NCBI RefSeq assembly: GCF_041146395.1
Contig: NC_090989.1
Location: 285,559,343-285,623,342 of the forward strand
Origin: Eulemur rufifrons
Taxonomy: Eukaryota > Chordata > Mammalia > Primates > Lemuridae
Length of the DNA stretch: 64,000 nucleotides
Direction of reading: 5' to 3'
The notes below the pieces were generated by a model, which saw nothing but the letters and a program-made list of their open reading frames with translations, ran no database searches and had not been told where the DNA came from. Positions 35,426 to 46,129 of the stretch are shown in pieces. The number at the start of each line of letters is the position of its first letter. Positions within the stretch are counted from its first letter, which is position 1. Made by a program: the position numbers and the translations under genes.

Positions 35426-38400
35426 TCACTGAAAACCAAGACAAGCGTGTGGGGACCCCGGCTCACCAGAGGGGCCCCCTAGGCCCTCAGCACCTTCAGG
35501 GCAGTGGAGCCACTGGCCCTGCGGGCTTGGGTGAGGGTCCTCCGCCCTCTGGGGTGTGGGCGGCCCCTCCTGCCTGCAGGGGCCGGGCCATGCTGGAGAC
35601 GGTGACTCACCTGCAGGATCCTGTGCGCGCAGGTGACTAGAAGGGAGGCGAGATGGGCTGTGAGGTCCGGCCGTGCCACACCCAGGGCCCCGTCCCCGCC
35701 ACAACCCTCACCTGCTATGGGGGCTGGCCCTGCAGCCCCAGCCCTGCCCAGCGCCCTGCGGCCTCCACGGTGGCCCGGCGGCCGAGACTGGCAGAGGCTG
35801 GGAACTAGCCCTAGGTCTGTGCCACCTGTCACACCCCCCGGGCACCAGCCCTGGCCCTGAGCCACCCCTGCGGCCACTCCAGGGACACTCACGGTCCTTG
35901 CGCAGCTGGGCCTGCTGCTGAGACAGGAAGCCCAGGCCCTCGCTCCACTTGGAGAAGAGCCCCAAGGCCTCCTGGCTGGCCGTCTCGCTGCGACCTGCGG
36001 GTGGTGGGGGCGGGGGGTGGTTGGCTCTGAGGGCCGGGGAGGGCAGGGGAGGGGGTTGGGGAGGGCCAGGGAGGGGGGTGGGGAGGGCAGGGAGGGGTCA
36101 GGGAGGGTTGGGGATGGGTCCAGGGTGAGGCCTGCGGAGAGGCCCCTGCGGCCACTCACTGTACAGCTCCACGGTGTTGAAGGCCTCGTCCCCAAACTCG
36201 AGCTGGGTGAAGATGATGGCGTAATCTCTGAAGTTAGTGCCCAGCACGCGGTACTCCAGCACGCCCAGGGCTAGAAGACAGCCGCCCCCGCCCCCCGCAC
36301 GGTAGGGCAGCTGCCATGCCTGTCTGCGGCCCCGAGCCAGTTTGGCCACGGGGGAACCAGCACAGGGCGAGAGCCGTCAGACCCCAGGAGACCCCTCCCA
36401 GCGGCCCAGAACCCCCGGGTCCTGTCTCCCCCACACCCCACCCGGCGCCGGCGTGGAGCAGCTTGGTGACTGACGGACAGACGTACGGACAAGCCCTGGC
36501 CCAGCCCTGTCCCTGCAGGGGGGACAGCCGCCAGCCAGGTGCCCAGGCCCGGGCAGCCGTGTGGGGCGGGGACCGGGCTGGGCAGCGAGGCGAGGTCCGA
36601 GCTGTCTGCACAGGGGCCTCTCTCTGCCCGCAGCACCTGCCCGAGCCCCTGACAAAACCAGGTGTCTAGCTGCCTGGAGAAGAGCCACACGGAAATCTCC
36701 GGAGTGGAGCCGGGCCCTCCCCGCCAGCGCCAGCCCCGGAGGCACCCCAGGGAGACGCGACCCAGGGCAGGCACCTGTGGCCACACTTACCGGGGTTCTC
36801 AAACACCCATCCGGAGTTTCGTTTCAGCAACTCCACAACATTCTGGTTGCACCCCTCCAGCCTGCAAAAGAAAAGGCCCCCACCAGCTCAAGGTCAAGAC
36901 CCTGCGACCCCAAGGGAGGAGACGGCAGCTTGGTGGAGGCCAGCAAGGCTGCTGGGGGAATCCTGTCTTCTTGACAGCCCCAGCTACCCGGAAACCTGCC
37001 CTGGGCCAGTCTGACCCATCTGGGGGGGCAGTGGGTGGGGGGGCAGCGGGGGCAGTGGACTCCTCGTTCACCTGCCGAGAGCCCTGTGGCTCCAGCTGTC
37101 CGCACAGAACACGGGACACAGAAGGAGCCCCGGACAGGCGGGAGGTGAGTGTGATTCCGGGGAGCGGGGCCGATGCCCAAGTGCATGTGGGAAACAGGAA
37201 CCAGGGAAGGCCAGTGGGAGCTGCCACCTCGGCACAGACCCGTCCCTGCCTGTGCTGCGGCCAGTCTGCCTGGGTGGCCCCTCAGGCGCAGGAGGGAGGC
37301 CACCTCCGGGAGGAGGGAAGGGCCTCGTGCCTGGCGTGGTGGCTCAGGCCATGCTGTGGAACAGCCTGCCGGAGGTGATGCCGCCGCGCCACCCGCCAGG
37401 CCCTCTGCCCGGTGAAGGGAGGTGAGTGCGGACACCTGCCCCAGCGTGGCCCCCGCAGCCTGGCTTCCCCCAGGCCATGCACGTGGTCTGCTGTGGTGAA
37501 CACGTGCCTTTGGCTCTGTGGGTCAAAGCCTGCTTGGCAAATGGCCTCAAGGCCCCGTCCTGTGGGGTTCATTCTGTGGAAGAATCAGGGGCTCTTGGGC
37601 CCCGGGGCGTGAGCCCACCTTGAGGACCATGTTCAGGAGGATTTGCACAAAGAGGAGGCTTCACCTGCTCTCCAGGAGCCCACAGGGCGACCAGGGACAA
37701 GGAGGCACCGGCTGTGACGCTGAGGGCATGCATCCTACCCGGATGCCAGCCAGGCCCAGAGTCCAGGGACACAGACGAGAGTGGCGGGGCAGAGGCCTGG
37801 CAGCTCACAGCAGAGCCAGGGCTGGAGGGAGGCTCAGGGCCACGGTGCCAGGGGCAGGTGTGCAGAGTCCACACGGCTCTTGCCTGAGCCCGCCGGGCCT
37901 GGCCTGTGGCACCTGTGGCCACAGGCACCTGCCGGGGAAGCCCGGGCAGGACCCGGCGCACAGCGGACCCCGCCTCACTCACCCGCGCCGGGAGGACAGC
38001 ACCTTCAGGCTGTTTTCTGGAGTGAGCGTCACCACGACCCCTTCAATGTCCCTCACGTCCTTCTCCACAGCAAAGCCCCTTTCGCGGGAGGCCACAGCAA
38101 GGACATACCAGGGCCCGAGAAGCTGCATTGAGGGTGTTCGGTGAGAGAGCCGCCCGCAGAGGCCCCCGTGGCTGTCCGGGAGCCCCAGGGCCCCTCCCGC
38201 AGGCCCAGCCCACCCCTGCAGTCTGCCGATCGGGGCTGGCATCAGGGGACCCAGGAGCCGGGTGGCCTCAGAGGCGGGGCCTAGCCAGACCCACTGCGGG
38301 GCCCAGGCTGAGCAAACTGTGCTGTGCCCCCCACAGGTGCCACCTGCTTGGGGTCCAGCCTGCCCAGCCACACCGCCTGGGCCCTGGGCACGGAGGCCGA

Positions 38401-38433
38401 AGCCAGAAGAAGGGCCAGCAGCAGGCGCCCCAT
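35426..38433 (-). CDS. LCN6: LCN6, epididymal lipocalin 6 (180-residue form)
   Basis: Coding exons: 38433-38344, 38122-37983, 36861-36791, 36270-36160, 35994-35893, 35636-35611, and a last exon whose first three bases (35428-35426) are the stop TGA. Together they give 180 residues. Exon 1 encodes a signal peptide and VWLGRLDPKQ. Exon 2 reads LLGPWYVLAVASRERGF and VVVTLTPENSLKVLSS. Exon 3 has GCNQNVVELLKRNSGWVFEN. Exon 4 has VLGTNFRDYAIIFTQLEFGD; the usual T-D-Y is T-N-F, as in human. Exon 5 has SQEALGLFSKWSEGLGFLSQ, where remembered human LCN6 ends. Here it continues QQAQLRKD and LTCAHRILQ, adding a second cysteine that can pair with that of exon 3. Such a tail fits the family's ancestral plan. 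The product is secreted in the epididymis in other mammals and binds sperm there. Confidence 0.95.
36015..36120. repeat. G-rich tandem tract, LCN6 intron 4
   Basis: Repeats of GGGGAGGG, GGGAGGGCAGG and GGGGTTGGGG run for about 105 bp on the plus strand, a strong G-quadruplex candidate 25 bp from LCN6 exon 5. Confidence 0.8.
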
Positions 38434-38505
38434 CCGCCCAGAGGCCCACACGCCCCAGCACACCACGGGGCCAGGACACACGGTCCCTCCAGGCCCTGGA
38501 AACCG

Positions 38506-38511
38506 TTTATA
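38506..38511 (-). promoter_or_regulatory. TATA box of LCN6
   Basis: The minus strand reads CCATATAAACGG, with TATAAA 73-78 bp upstream of the ATG at 38433. Confidence 0.7.
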
Positions 38512-40079
38512 TGGCCCTGAACGCCTCCATGTGGGCGGCAGTAACCACGGGGACACTGTCGCGGCCTCTCACAAAGTGGCAAAATTACCCACGGGGGGGA
38601 TTATGCCGGGGTGGCCTCTGTCCCTGGCCAGACCCCCTGCAGAGCTGAGACAGGTGCCCGGAGTGATCCAGAAGGAGCACCCTAAACCCGGCGGCACGCC
38701 TCCCCCTCCCTGGGGATCCGACCCCCTCCCGGGCGGAGTCTGGGGAGACAGGAGACCCTGCCGTCCACCGCCAGGCCCGTGGGGAAGCCAATGCCACGTC
38801 CAGGGAGAGGTACAAGCTGGGCAAGGACAAGTGGTTCTTCCAAAAACTGCGGTTGTGGGATCTTTTGTTTCATGGTTAGAAGTACAAAAAGTTCCAAAAG
38901 TGTTTTTTAAAAGGCTCCCACCCCTTCCTGGCGTGCCCACCTCCTGCTCTGCGGGCCGGCCTCCCGCCCCCAGCCAGCACCCGCCAGGCCCAGCCGTCCT
39001 CCCGCCCCCGCAGCGCCATCCGGGCTGCCCGCTCTGCGGCCTGGGCTTCCGCCCCGGGCCTTCCTGGCAGCAGAGGACAGAGGTGCTCTGCAGGGTCTGT
39101 CTGAGCCCTCGAACCCCTGGGGGTGGCCAGGAGGGTCCGAGGATCCCTTAGCCCCGTGCCGAGGCCACAGCTGCGCCTTCTGGGATTCGCTCCTTCGCCG
39201 GCTCACCGCTCACAGCGCCCCCGCCCAACGCACTGAGGCTCCTGCGCAGCCGCGGGCTCGGACACCCAGGTCCTTCTCGGCGCAAGCGCAAGCCAGACCC
39301 AGCCCCTTAACGCCAGCCGGCTGCTGGCCCCGAGGGCTGTGGCCGCAAAACAGCCACTGCCAGCCTGGCAGGGTAGAAACCAAGACCCCCTGGGTGACAG
39401 AAGCAAAGGCTGTTTCCTCAGAGCCCCAGGTCGTGAGGCAGCGGCGGGACCCCCAGGCGGGCGGGCGCGGGAAGCTCCCCAGGGGTGCCGGGAGCCGCGT
39501 GCCAGAGCAGGCGTCGTGGGATCAGGCGGGGCCTTTGCACTTTCTGCGCATGATCCTAAGTCGGAATTGGGGACGAAACGTAGGGGAGCAGCCAGTGAAG
39601 GCTCACGTCCTGGCCCTTTGGGGCCGATGGCCGGGGACACTGGTGCCCGAGGAGTGGCGACGCCGCACGCAGGCTTGTGCCGCAGACGCTCCAGGACGCA
39701 TGCGTGGGGCCTGCGTTTCCCAGACGCCTTTGCGCCTTTTGTGGCCCCAGGGTCCTGTCAGCAGCAGGACAGGCGGGATTTGGGGGGCGGGGGGAAGGGG
39801 AGGCCACCGTCCCTCCAGGGCTCCCGAAGGAAGGAACCCTCATAAGCCCCAGCCCTGCTTGGACGACCCGCCCAGCAGGGGAAGGTGGGCAGAAGCCCCC
39901 AGCCCTGCGCAAACGCCAGCTGCGCCCCCCGCACCGCGGGGCCAGAGCAACCCCACCGTGACCTGGGCTCAGGGGGGTCCCCGACCGCTACCCTCGAGCT
40001 GGCCGGCAGAGAGACAAATTTCCGCGGGAGACAATCTTCCCCAAATTCCCATCCTGCTCTTCACATTAATTCGGTCGAT

Positions 40080-40300
40080 TGTTTCAAGTACGTTTCCCAG
40101 CGAGGAGACTCGGACCGCGTCCGTGAGCGGCAGCCTCGCGCGCACCTGCCGCCTCGGAGTTCCGGGACGCGGCGGGAAACGGCTGTGCCCGCTCCGCTCG
40201 CGGGCGGGAGCCGCCGGGGAAGACCTGCGGGGGACGAGCGAGCGCGGCCTGGACACGACCGCCGGTCGCCCGCGCCGGGGGCCGAGTGCCCAAACGGATC
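40080..40300. promoter_or_regulatory. CpG-rich island without an assigned gene
   Basis: CpG dinucleotides are dense, for example CGGGACGCGGCGGGAAACGG and GCGCGGCCTGGACACGACCG. Flanking DNA quickly becomes AT-rich on the right. No exon with a recognisable protein starts here, so it is an orphan island or a promoter of a non-coding transcript. Confidence 0.5.
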
Positions 40301-40639
40301 TCTGCACCATCTCCCAAAAAGTATGACGCTCTTGAAAAAAGAAAGTCATTTAAGAAATTAGAAATTTCACATTATCTAGAAGTAAAAAATAAAAGCAAAT
40401 AGGCAGCAGAACTCTCCCTGCAGACGCTGTCTCGAGACTTCACGGAGAGCCGTGGCGGTTTCCAAAACTTGCACAGCAGCGAGAAGGTGGGACAAGACTA
40501 GGACTGACCAGACACTGCCGAGGAAAGAAACGCCGGTGGCCGCAAAGCGTCCGCGCAGAGCCGGGAGCCAGCACGGGAAATCCACAGCTCCTGTAAAATT
40601 TGCTGCAAACCACAGTTTGCAGTACTTTGACTACAGTGT

Positions 40640-41450
<811 letters not shown>

Positions 41451-41531
41451 CCCAGTAACTTTGCAGGACATTGTTGATGCTGCGTTGTGGAGACCTGCGT
41501 GCCGCTATCGCCCTGAGTCCCGTGGGCTTTT

Positions 41532-41882
41532 GTTAGAGACTGAACTGTGTCCTCCCAAAATTCACATGTCGAAGCCCCAACTCCCAGTGTCACCATTTTG
41601 GGAGACAGAGCCCCGAGGCGGTAACGAAGGTTAAGTGAGGTCAAAGGGTGTGGCCCTAATTCCTTGTAAGAAGAGGAAGCGACACCAGGGATGACTCTCT
41701 CAGCCTGTGAGGACACAACAGGAAGGCTGCTGCTCACAAGCCAGGCAGGGAGTTCAGAAACTGAATTTTCCAGCACCTTAATCTCGGACCCCTAATCTCC
41801 GGAAATGTGAGAAAATAAATTTCTGTCGTCTAAGCCACCCAGTCTGTGGCATTTCACTCAGGCAGCCCCAGCAGCCTAGGAC
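41532..41882 (+). mobile_element. MLT1-like LTR, near full length
   Basis: It starts GAGACTGAACTGTGTCCTCC, has GTGTGGCCCTAATTCCTTGT and AAGAAGAGGAAGCGACACC, then GAAAATAAATTTCTGTCGTC, TAAGCCACCCAGTCTGTGGC and ends CAGCCTAGGAC. The order of landmarks is that of MLT1 (ERVL-MaLR). Some internal sequence is missing. Confidence 0.8.
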
Positions 41883-43032
41883 ATTCTAGCAGGAGATCCC
41901 GTCACAGGCCAAGCTCCTTGAACTGGCCGCAGCTTTGGCCGGGCAGGTCTGGGGACAGTCACGGTGGCCCCAAGCACCCCTCACCTGCTCTGAAATGTCT
42001 CCCCTGTGGGCCTTTGGGGGCTCAGTGCAGGATTCAGGGTGAGTCCAGGCTGTGGTCTTTGCCCTCGCAGGGACCTTGTGGTCCCAGCCAATGCCTGAAG
42101 GTCCTGCTCACTGTCCACGTCCTGCCGTGCGAGCACCACCCACCCTCCTGCCCTGACTGCTCAGCGCGGCCCTCCTGGCAGGGCCTCGTCCCCGCACCGG
42201 GAGCAGCAGCGCCCAGCCCAGCGGGCCCAAACACCTCATTACGTTCTGGGACTGGAGGGTCCAGGCTCCAGCGCGGTCCCAGCCATGAGCCATGCGGTGA
42301 CGGACAGGGAAGGTGGGGGCAGGGCTGTCCTGCGTGTGAGCCCCAGCTTTGGAGAGTCGTCACGGAGATCCCACCGCTCGTTGCTGCAACGGGGCAGACG
42401 AGCCCCCACCTGTGAGCCCTCAGCTCCCCCCGGCAAAGACTCACGGGCCTCGGGTTCGGCAGTGGGTCAGGCCAGCACCCGCTCTGCTGGGACACCGTGC
42501 CTGGGGTGATGGGCACACCGACTCTGGTCACAGCCCTCGTGTGGGGGCTGCCACCAGCCAACTACTTCTTCTCGGGCCAGACACTGTCCCCCAAACCCGC
42601 CCTGTCCCAGGGACATCCCCACCGAGCCCCCACAGTGAAGTCCACCCACAAAATGCCCCACCCACTCTTGGGGCTCCCAGGGAGCCAGATGGGAAAGGCA
42701 GGGACACCCCCTGCCCAGGGGGGACACCCCAAACCTAACACTGAGAAGCCAGACCCAGGTGGGGCCCAGGGAAGCCCACCCACCTGCCTCCCACCAGAGC
42801 CCCTCGCTGGGCTTGGCTGGGCACCCGGCCGGGCTCCGACACAGGGTGCACACAGGGACACCCAGCAAGAGCGACCTCTCTCCTGTGACCAGGGAGGCTG
42901 TGCCAGGCCGTCGCCGCGGTCTTGGGTGGGCGCCCACATCCCTAAGCCTCACTTTTGTGAACAGCCCCCCACCTCCCTGCCACCCACCCATCCCCCAGGA
43001 AGGACACACGGGCATTGGCTTTGGCGGCACAG

Positions 43033-43038
43033 TTTATT
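43033..43038 (-). terminator. Polyadenylation signal of LCN8
   Basis: The minus strand reads AATAAACTGTG, 86 bp past the LCN8 stop codon within the last exon. Confidence 0.85.
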
Positions 43039-43123
43039 CGGAGCAGGTGCAGGAGCCCCTCAGGCGGGGCCCGGGAGAGGCCAGGCGGCGGGGCTCGGGC
43101 ACCGGCCCGTGGCAGAAGCTCCG

Positions 43124-46075
43124 CTAAATCAGCTCCTGTGACCGAGAGGGCAGGCTCAGGGCCCGCTCAGCCCCTGGAGGCCCTGTGGGGCGGTGGCGAG
43201 GCCGCGTGACGGGGCCGGTGTCCAGCCGCCTGGCTTGGGGCAGAGTGCCCAGCTCCCTGAGCCACGGCTCCTCTGTCTGCACAGCGGGGTGACAGCCCCA
43301 ACCTCTGGGGCCAGCACAGCGCCGGACTCGGGCCCCGAGACAGCACCCACAGGGCCGGTGCCCCACCTGCCCTCAGGCAGACCCCGCGGGGGCAGAGCCA
43401 GCCGCCGCCCAGTGTGGCTCTGCTGGACAGAAAGTTGGGGACAAGGGGCCACCCCTTCCCCCGCCCACCACCCAGCATCCCCGCCTGCGACCACCACCAT
43501 GGAGGCTCCTGCTCCATCTCTGGAGTCGCCCACCAGTGCCGTGGGGCGTCCTGTTCAGAGCAAGGGACAGACGGGCCCTCCCACCCCAGCCGGGGGCTCC
43601 TGCCAGGCCCCGGAACCCGGGTGTCAGTGCGGCCGAGGGGCGCAGTCTTACCTGCTTCAGGAGCCTGGCGCACTCCCCTGTGGGACAGGGCGGGTGAGGG
43701 GCTGGCGGGACCCACCCCCGAACCCCCGCCCAGCGCAGCATCCACCCCAGCGGCCCCTGGTCTCACCGTGCCGGGCTGCCAGGTAGAGCCCGGTGTCCGC
43801 TGTCAACTCTCGGAACCTCCAGAATCCCAGCGGGTCGTCGTCCTCCAGGCTCCGAGCTGTGGGGCACAGGGGCTGGGTGGGCGGTCCCCGGGAGGACAGC
43901 GGCAGGGCAGACCCCCGCGAGGAGCTTACTGAAGTACTTGAACACGTGGAAGTCCCTGCCCTGCCAGCGCAGGGACACCCTCAGGATCGCGTAGCCCGAG
44001 TAGTCCGTGTCCAGCACGTGGATCTCCCTGTGGCCTTCGGGAGCCAGCGCGGGGTTGGCGGGGAGACCTTCTGCAGATCCAGGCGCCCGAGGGGGTGGAC
44101 CTCGGAGGCCAGGGTCTGCAGGGCCCAGCTCCATCCTGTCCCCACCCCGTGCCCAGGCCCTGCCACGGCGCCCTGGTAGGGGACACCAGAGCAGCCCTTG
44201 ACGGATGACCCAGCATGTTGTAAAGAGAATAGGAGGGTGTGGGGCACAATGTACAGGGAACAGCACAGGGAACAGCATGGGGAACAGCAAAGGCAATAGC
44301 ACTGGGAACACCAAGGGGAACAGCACAGGGAACAGCATGGGGAACAGCAAAGGCAATAGCATCAGGAATAGCATGGGGAACAGCAAGGGGAACAGAATGG
44401 GGAACAGTGCAGGGAACAGCAGGGGTAATGGCAAGGGAACAGCAAGGCCTAGTGAAGCTTTTGAGTGTGACTGGAGTTGGAACTGTAGCAACAGGGCAAC
44501 AGTACTTACCAGGAAAAGCAAATTTCCCCGAAATGTCTATTTCTGAGCCCACTATTTTTTCTGTCTCACAGCTTCCTGAGCTGAAAGGCAGCAAAGTGCT
44601 CACTGGGAAAATGCCAGTCTGTGTCCCCTCTGTTGGGCACATTCCCAGAGCGGGGCGAGTCTTCAGGAAGGGCTCAGGTGGCCCCTGGAGCACCCCGGAG
44701 TCTGGAGCAGGACCAGGCGGGGAGAGTGCAGGGCCGGGGCTGCACCAGCCTCTCCCCCTCGGGCTCTGTCACCTCCAGCGAGCCACCTGCCTCGTGCCCA
44801 TTTTCCTTCCTTATAAATTATGTTTGAAAATATAGATCTGGGAGCCTGGGGTTCTGGCTTTCCCTGGGGTCGAGGTCCCAGGCAGGTGGGCACGGGGAGG
44901 GCTGGTCCACCCAGGTGACACCTACAGCCCAGGTCCCACAGCGGCGTCTGGGCTGCAGCCGCACATGCCTTTGCCTCCCCGCGGGGCCTCTTACTTGTTA
45001 TACGCGGCCTTCACGGTCAGGTCACTCCCGCTCACGGTGAGGAACAAGCCCTCCACCCTCTTCGGGCCCTTCAGTGCCAGGTTTTGGTCCGAGGCCAGAC
45101 CGACTTCCCGCCAGAACCCAACAAGCTGGAGACAAAGCCAGAGCGTGCCCAGCTCTGAACGGCTGGAGTGAGCCCCCCAGGGGGCATTTCTCAGACCCCA
45201 GGAAGGGAGCTGGGGGCTCTGAGAGGTCAGCGGATGACAGCAGGACGCCTCTGAGCCCACTTGTCCCCGCAAGCCGTCCTTCTGAGGGTCCCCCTGCAGC
45301 TGCTGCCGGGCTCACAGGCCGGGGCAGACCCCAGCGGCCATGCTGGTTGGGGCCGGGAGGGGCCCGGAGAGCAGAGCAGAGTGAGCGGCTGTCAGAGCCT
45401 CAACCCCGTGGGAGTGGCACGTGCTGCACTCAGCAATCCTCCCGAGCCCAGAACTTCCTCTGAAATGTTTGGAAACTGGTTATTTTTACCAGAGAAAAGA
45501 ATCTGCGTCTCCAGCATGGGTTATCCCTGGGCCTGCTCAGGTGTGCCCGGCCGGCAGCCTGCACGGACGCAGTGAGGAAGGAAACGCCAGCAGAAAGCAT
45601 CAGATGGACCTCAGCGCCCCCGCCAAGCCCTCCGCACCGGGAGGGGCCTCTGGCTCCCAGAGGGTGCAGAGCCAGGGGTGCAGGAGGAGCCCCACACCCT
45701 GAAAAACCCCAGGACTGCCCGGCCTGGCTGGGTACAGCCCTGTCTGCAGAGGACCCCCAGAGACGCCCTCACACCCCGGGAGAGGAGGGACCAGGCCAGC
45801 CGAGCCGAGCGTGGAGCCCACGACCAGGACCCTCAGCTGCCTGGCTTCATGGGCGTCCAAGACAGGGCGGCAGGGGTGGGGACAGGTGGCCTGCAGCAGC
45901 TGGACACTCTCTGGGGCCCTCCCTGCCAGCCAGCCCCTCTCCAGCCCCGGCGTTTGCCTTCATGCTGAGAAGGAAAGGCCACCTTCTGCAGGTCTAGGTC
46001 CACCATGGCCGCCTCCACCTGTGCCCGGAACACCAGGAAGATGCCCAGGACGGCGCGCAGCAGCCGGGCCTCCAT
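43124..46075 (-). CDS. LCN8: LCN8, epididymal lipocalin 8
   Basis: Seven coding exons: 46075-45983, 45125-44995, 44580-44510, 44034-43930, 43856-43767, 43677-43652 and 43135-43124 (stop TAG). They join to 175 residues. Exon 1 encodes MEARLLRAVLGIFLVF and VDLDLQK. Exon 2 has LVGFWREVGLASDQNLALK and VEGLFLTVSG. Exon 3 has SGSCETEKIVGSE. Exon 4 has REIHVLDTDYSGYAILRVSL. Exon 5 has DDDPLGFWRFRELTADTGLY. The end is GECARLLKQELI. These agree with remembered human LCN8. It is a secreted epididymal lipocalin; rodent relatives in this group bind retinoids. Exon 4 uses an AAG acceptor at 44035, because the nearby ACAG would shift the frame. Exon 2 is shorter (131 nt) than in its neighbours. A 12 bp-unit repeat lies in intron 3. 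Confidence 0.93.
44249..44450. repeat. 12 bp-unit minisatellite, LCN8 intron 3
   Basis: About 16 copies of a unit like GGGAACAGCATG run in tandem with variants GGCAATAGCATC and GGTAATGGCAAG. A longer block (ACAGGGAACAGCATGGGGAA followed by CAGCAAAGGCAATAGCA) is itself repeated, showing a higher-order unit of about 72 bp. The period is a multiple of three, so all frames stay open, but it is intronic. Confidence 0.9.
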
Positions 46076-46121
46076 GGCAGGGTCTGGGCTCGTGGGCAGC
46101 TCTGCTCCCGCAGCACCTGGG

Positions 46122-46129
46122 CTTTTATT
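46122..46129 (-). promoter_or_regulatory. TATA-like box of LCN8
   Basis: The minus strand reads AATAAAAG 47-54 bp upstream of the ATG at 46075, in the position of TATA boxes in the sister genes. Confidence 0.5.

Noticed and set aside
35479..35640. LCN6 reading through the GTGAGT donor to a stop at 35479
   Set aside because: The 26 nt exon has a strong donor and a final exon with acceptor, stop and AATAAA, giving a tail like other lipocalins.
38682..38897. Casein-like frame on the minus strand ([14 protein letters not shown])
   Set aside because: It is short, has no splice context, and the resemblance is only to proline/glutamine-rich composition.
44030..44030. LCN8 exon 4 starting at the downstream ACAG acceptor
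   Set aside because: It would shift the frame relative to exon 3 and destroy the conserved T-D-Y strand.
44205..44546. Plus-strand GNSTGNSM-type repeat protein
   Set aside because: It is the 12 bp intronic repeat; any period divisible by three gives such a frame.
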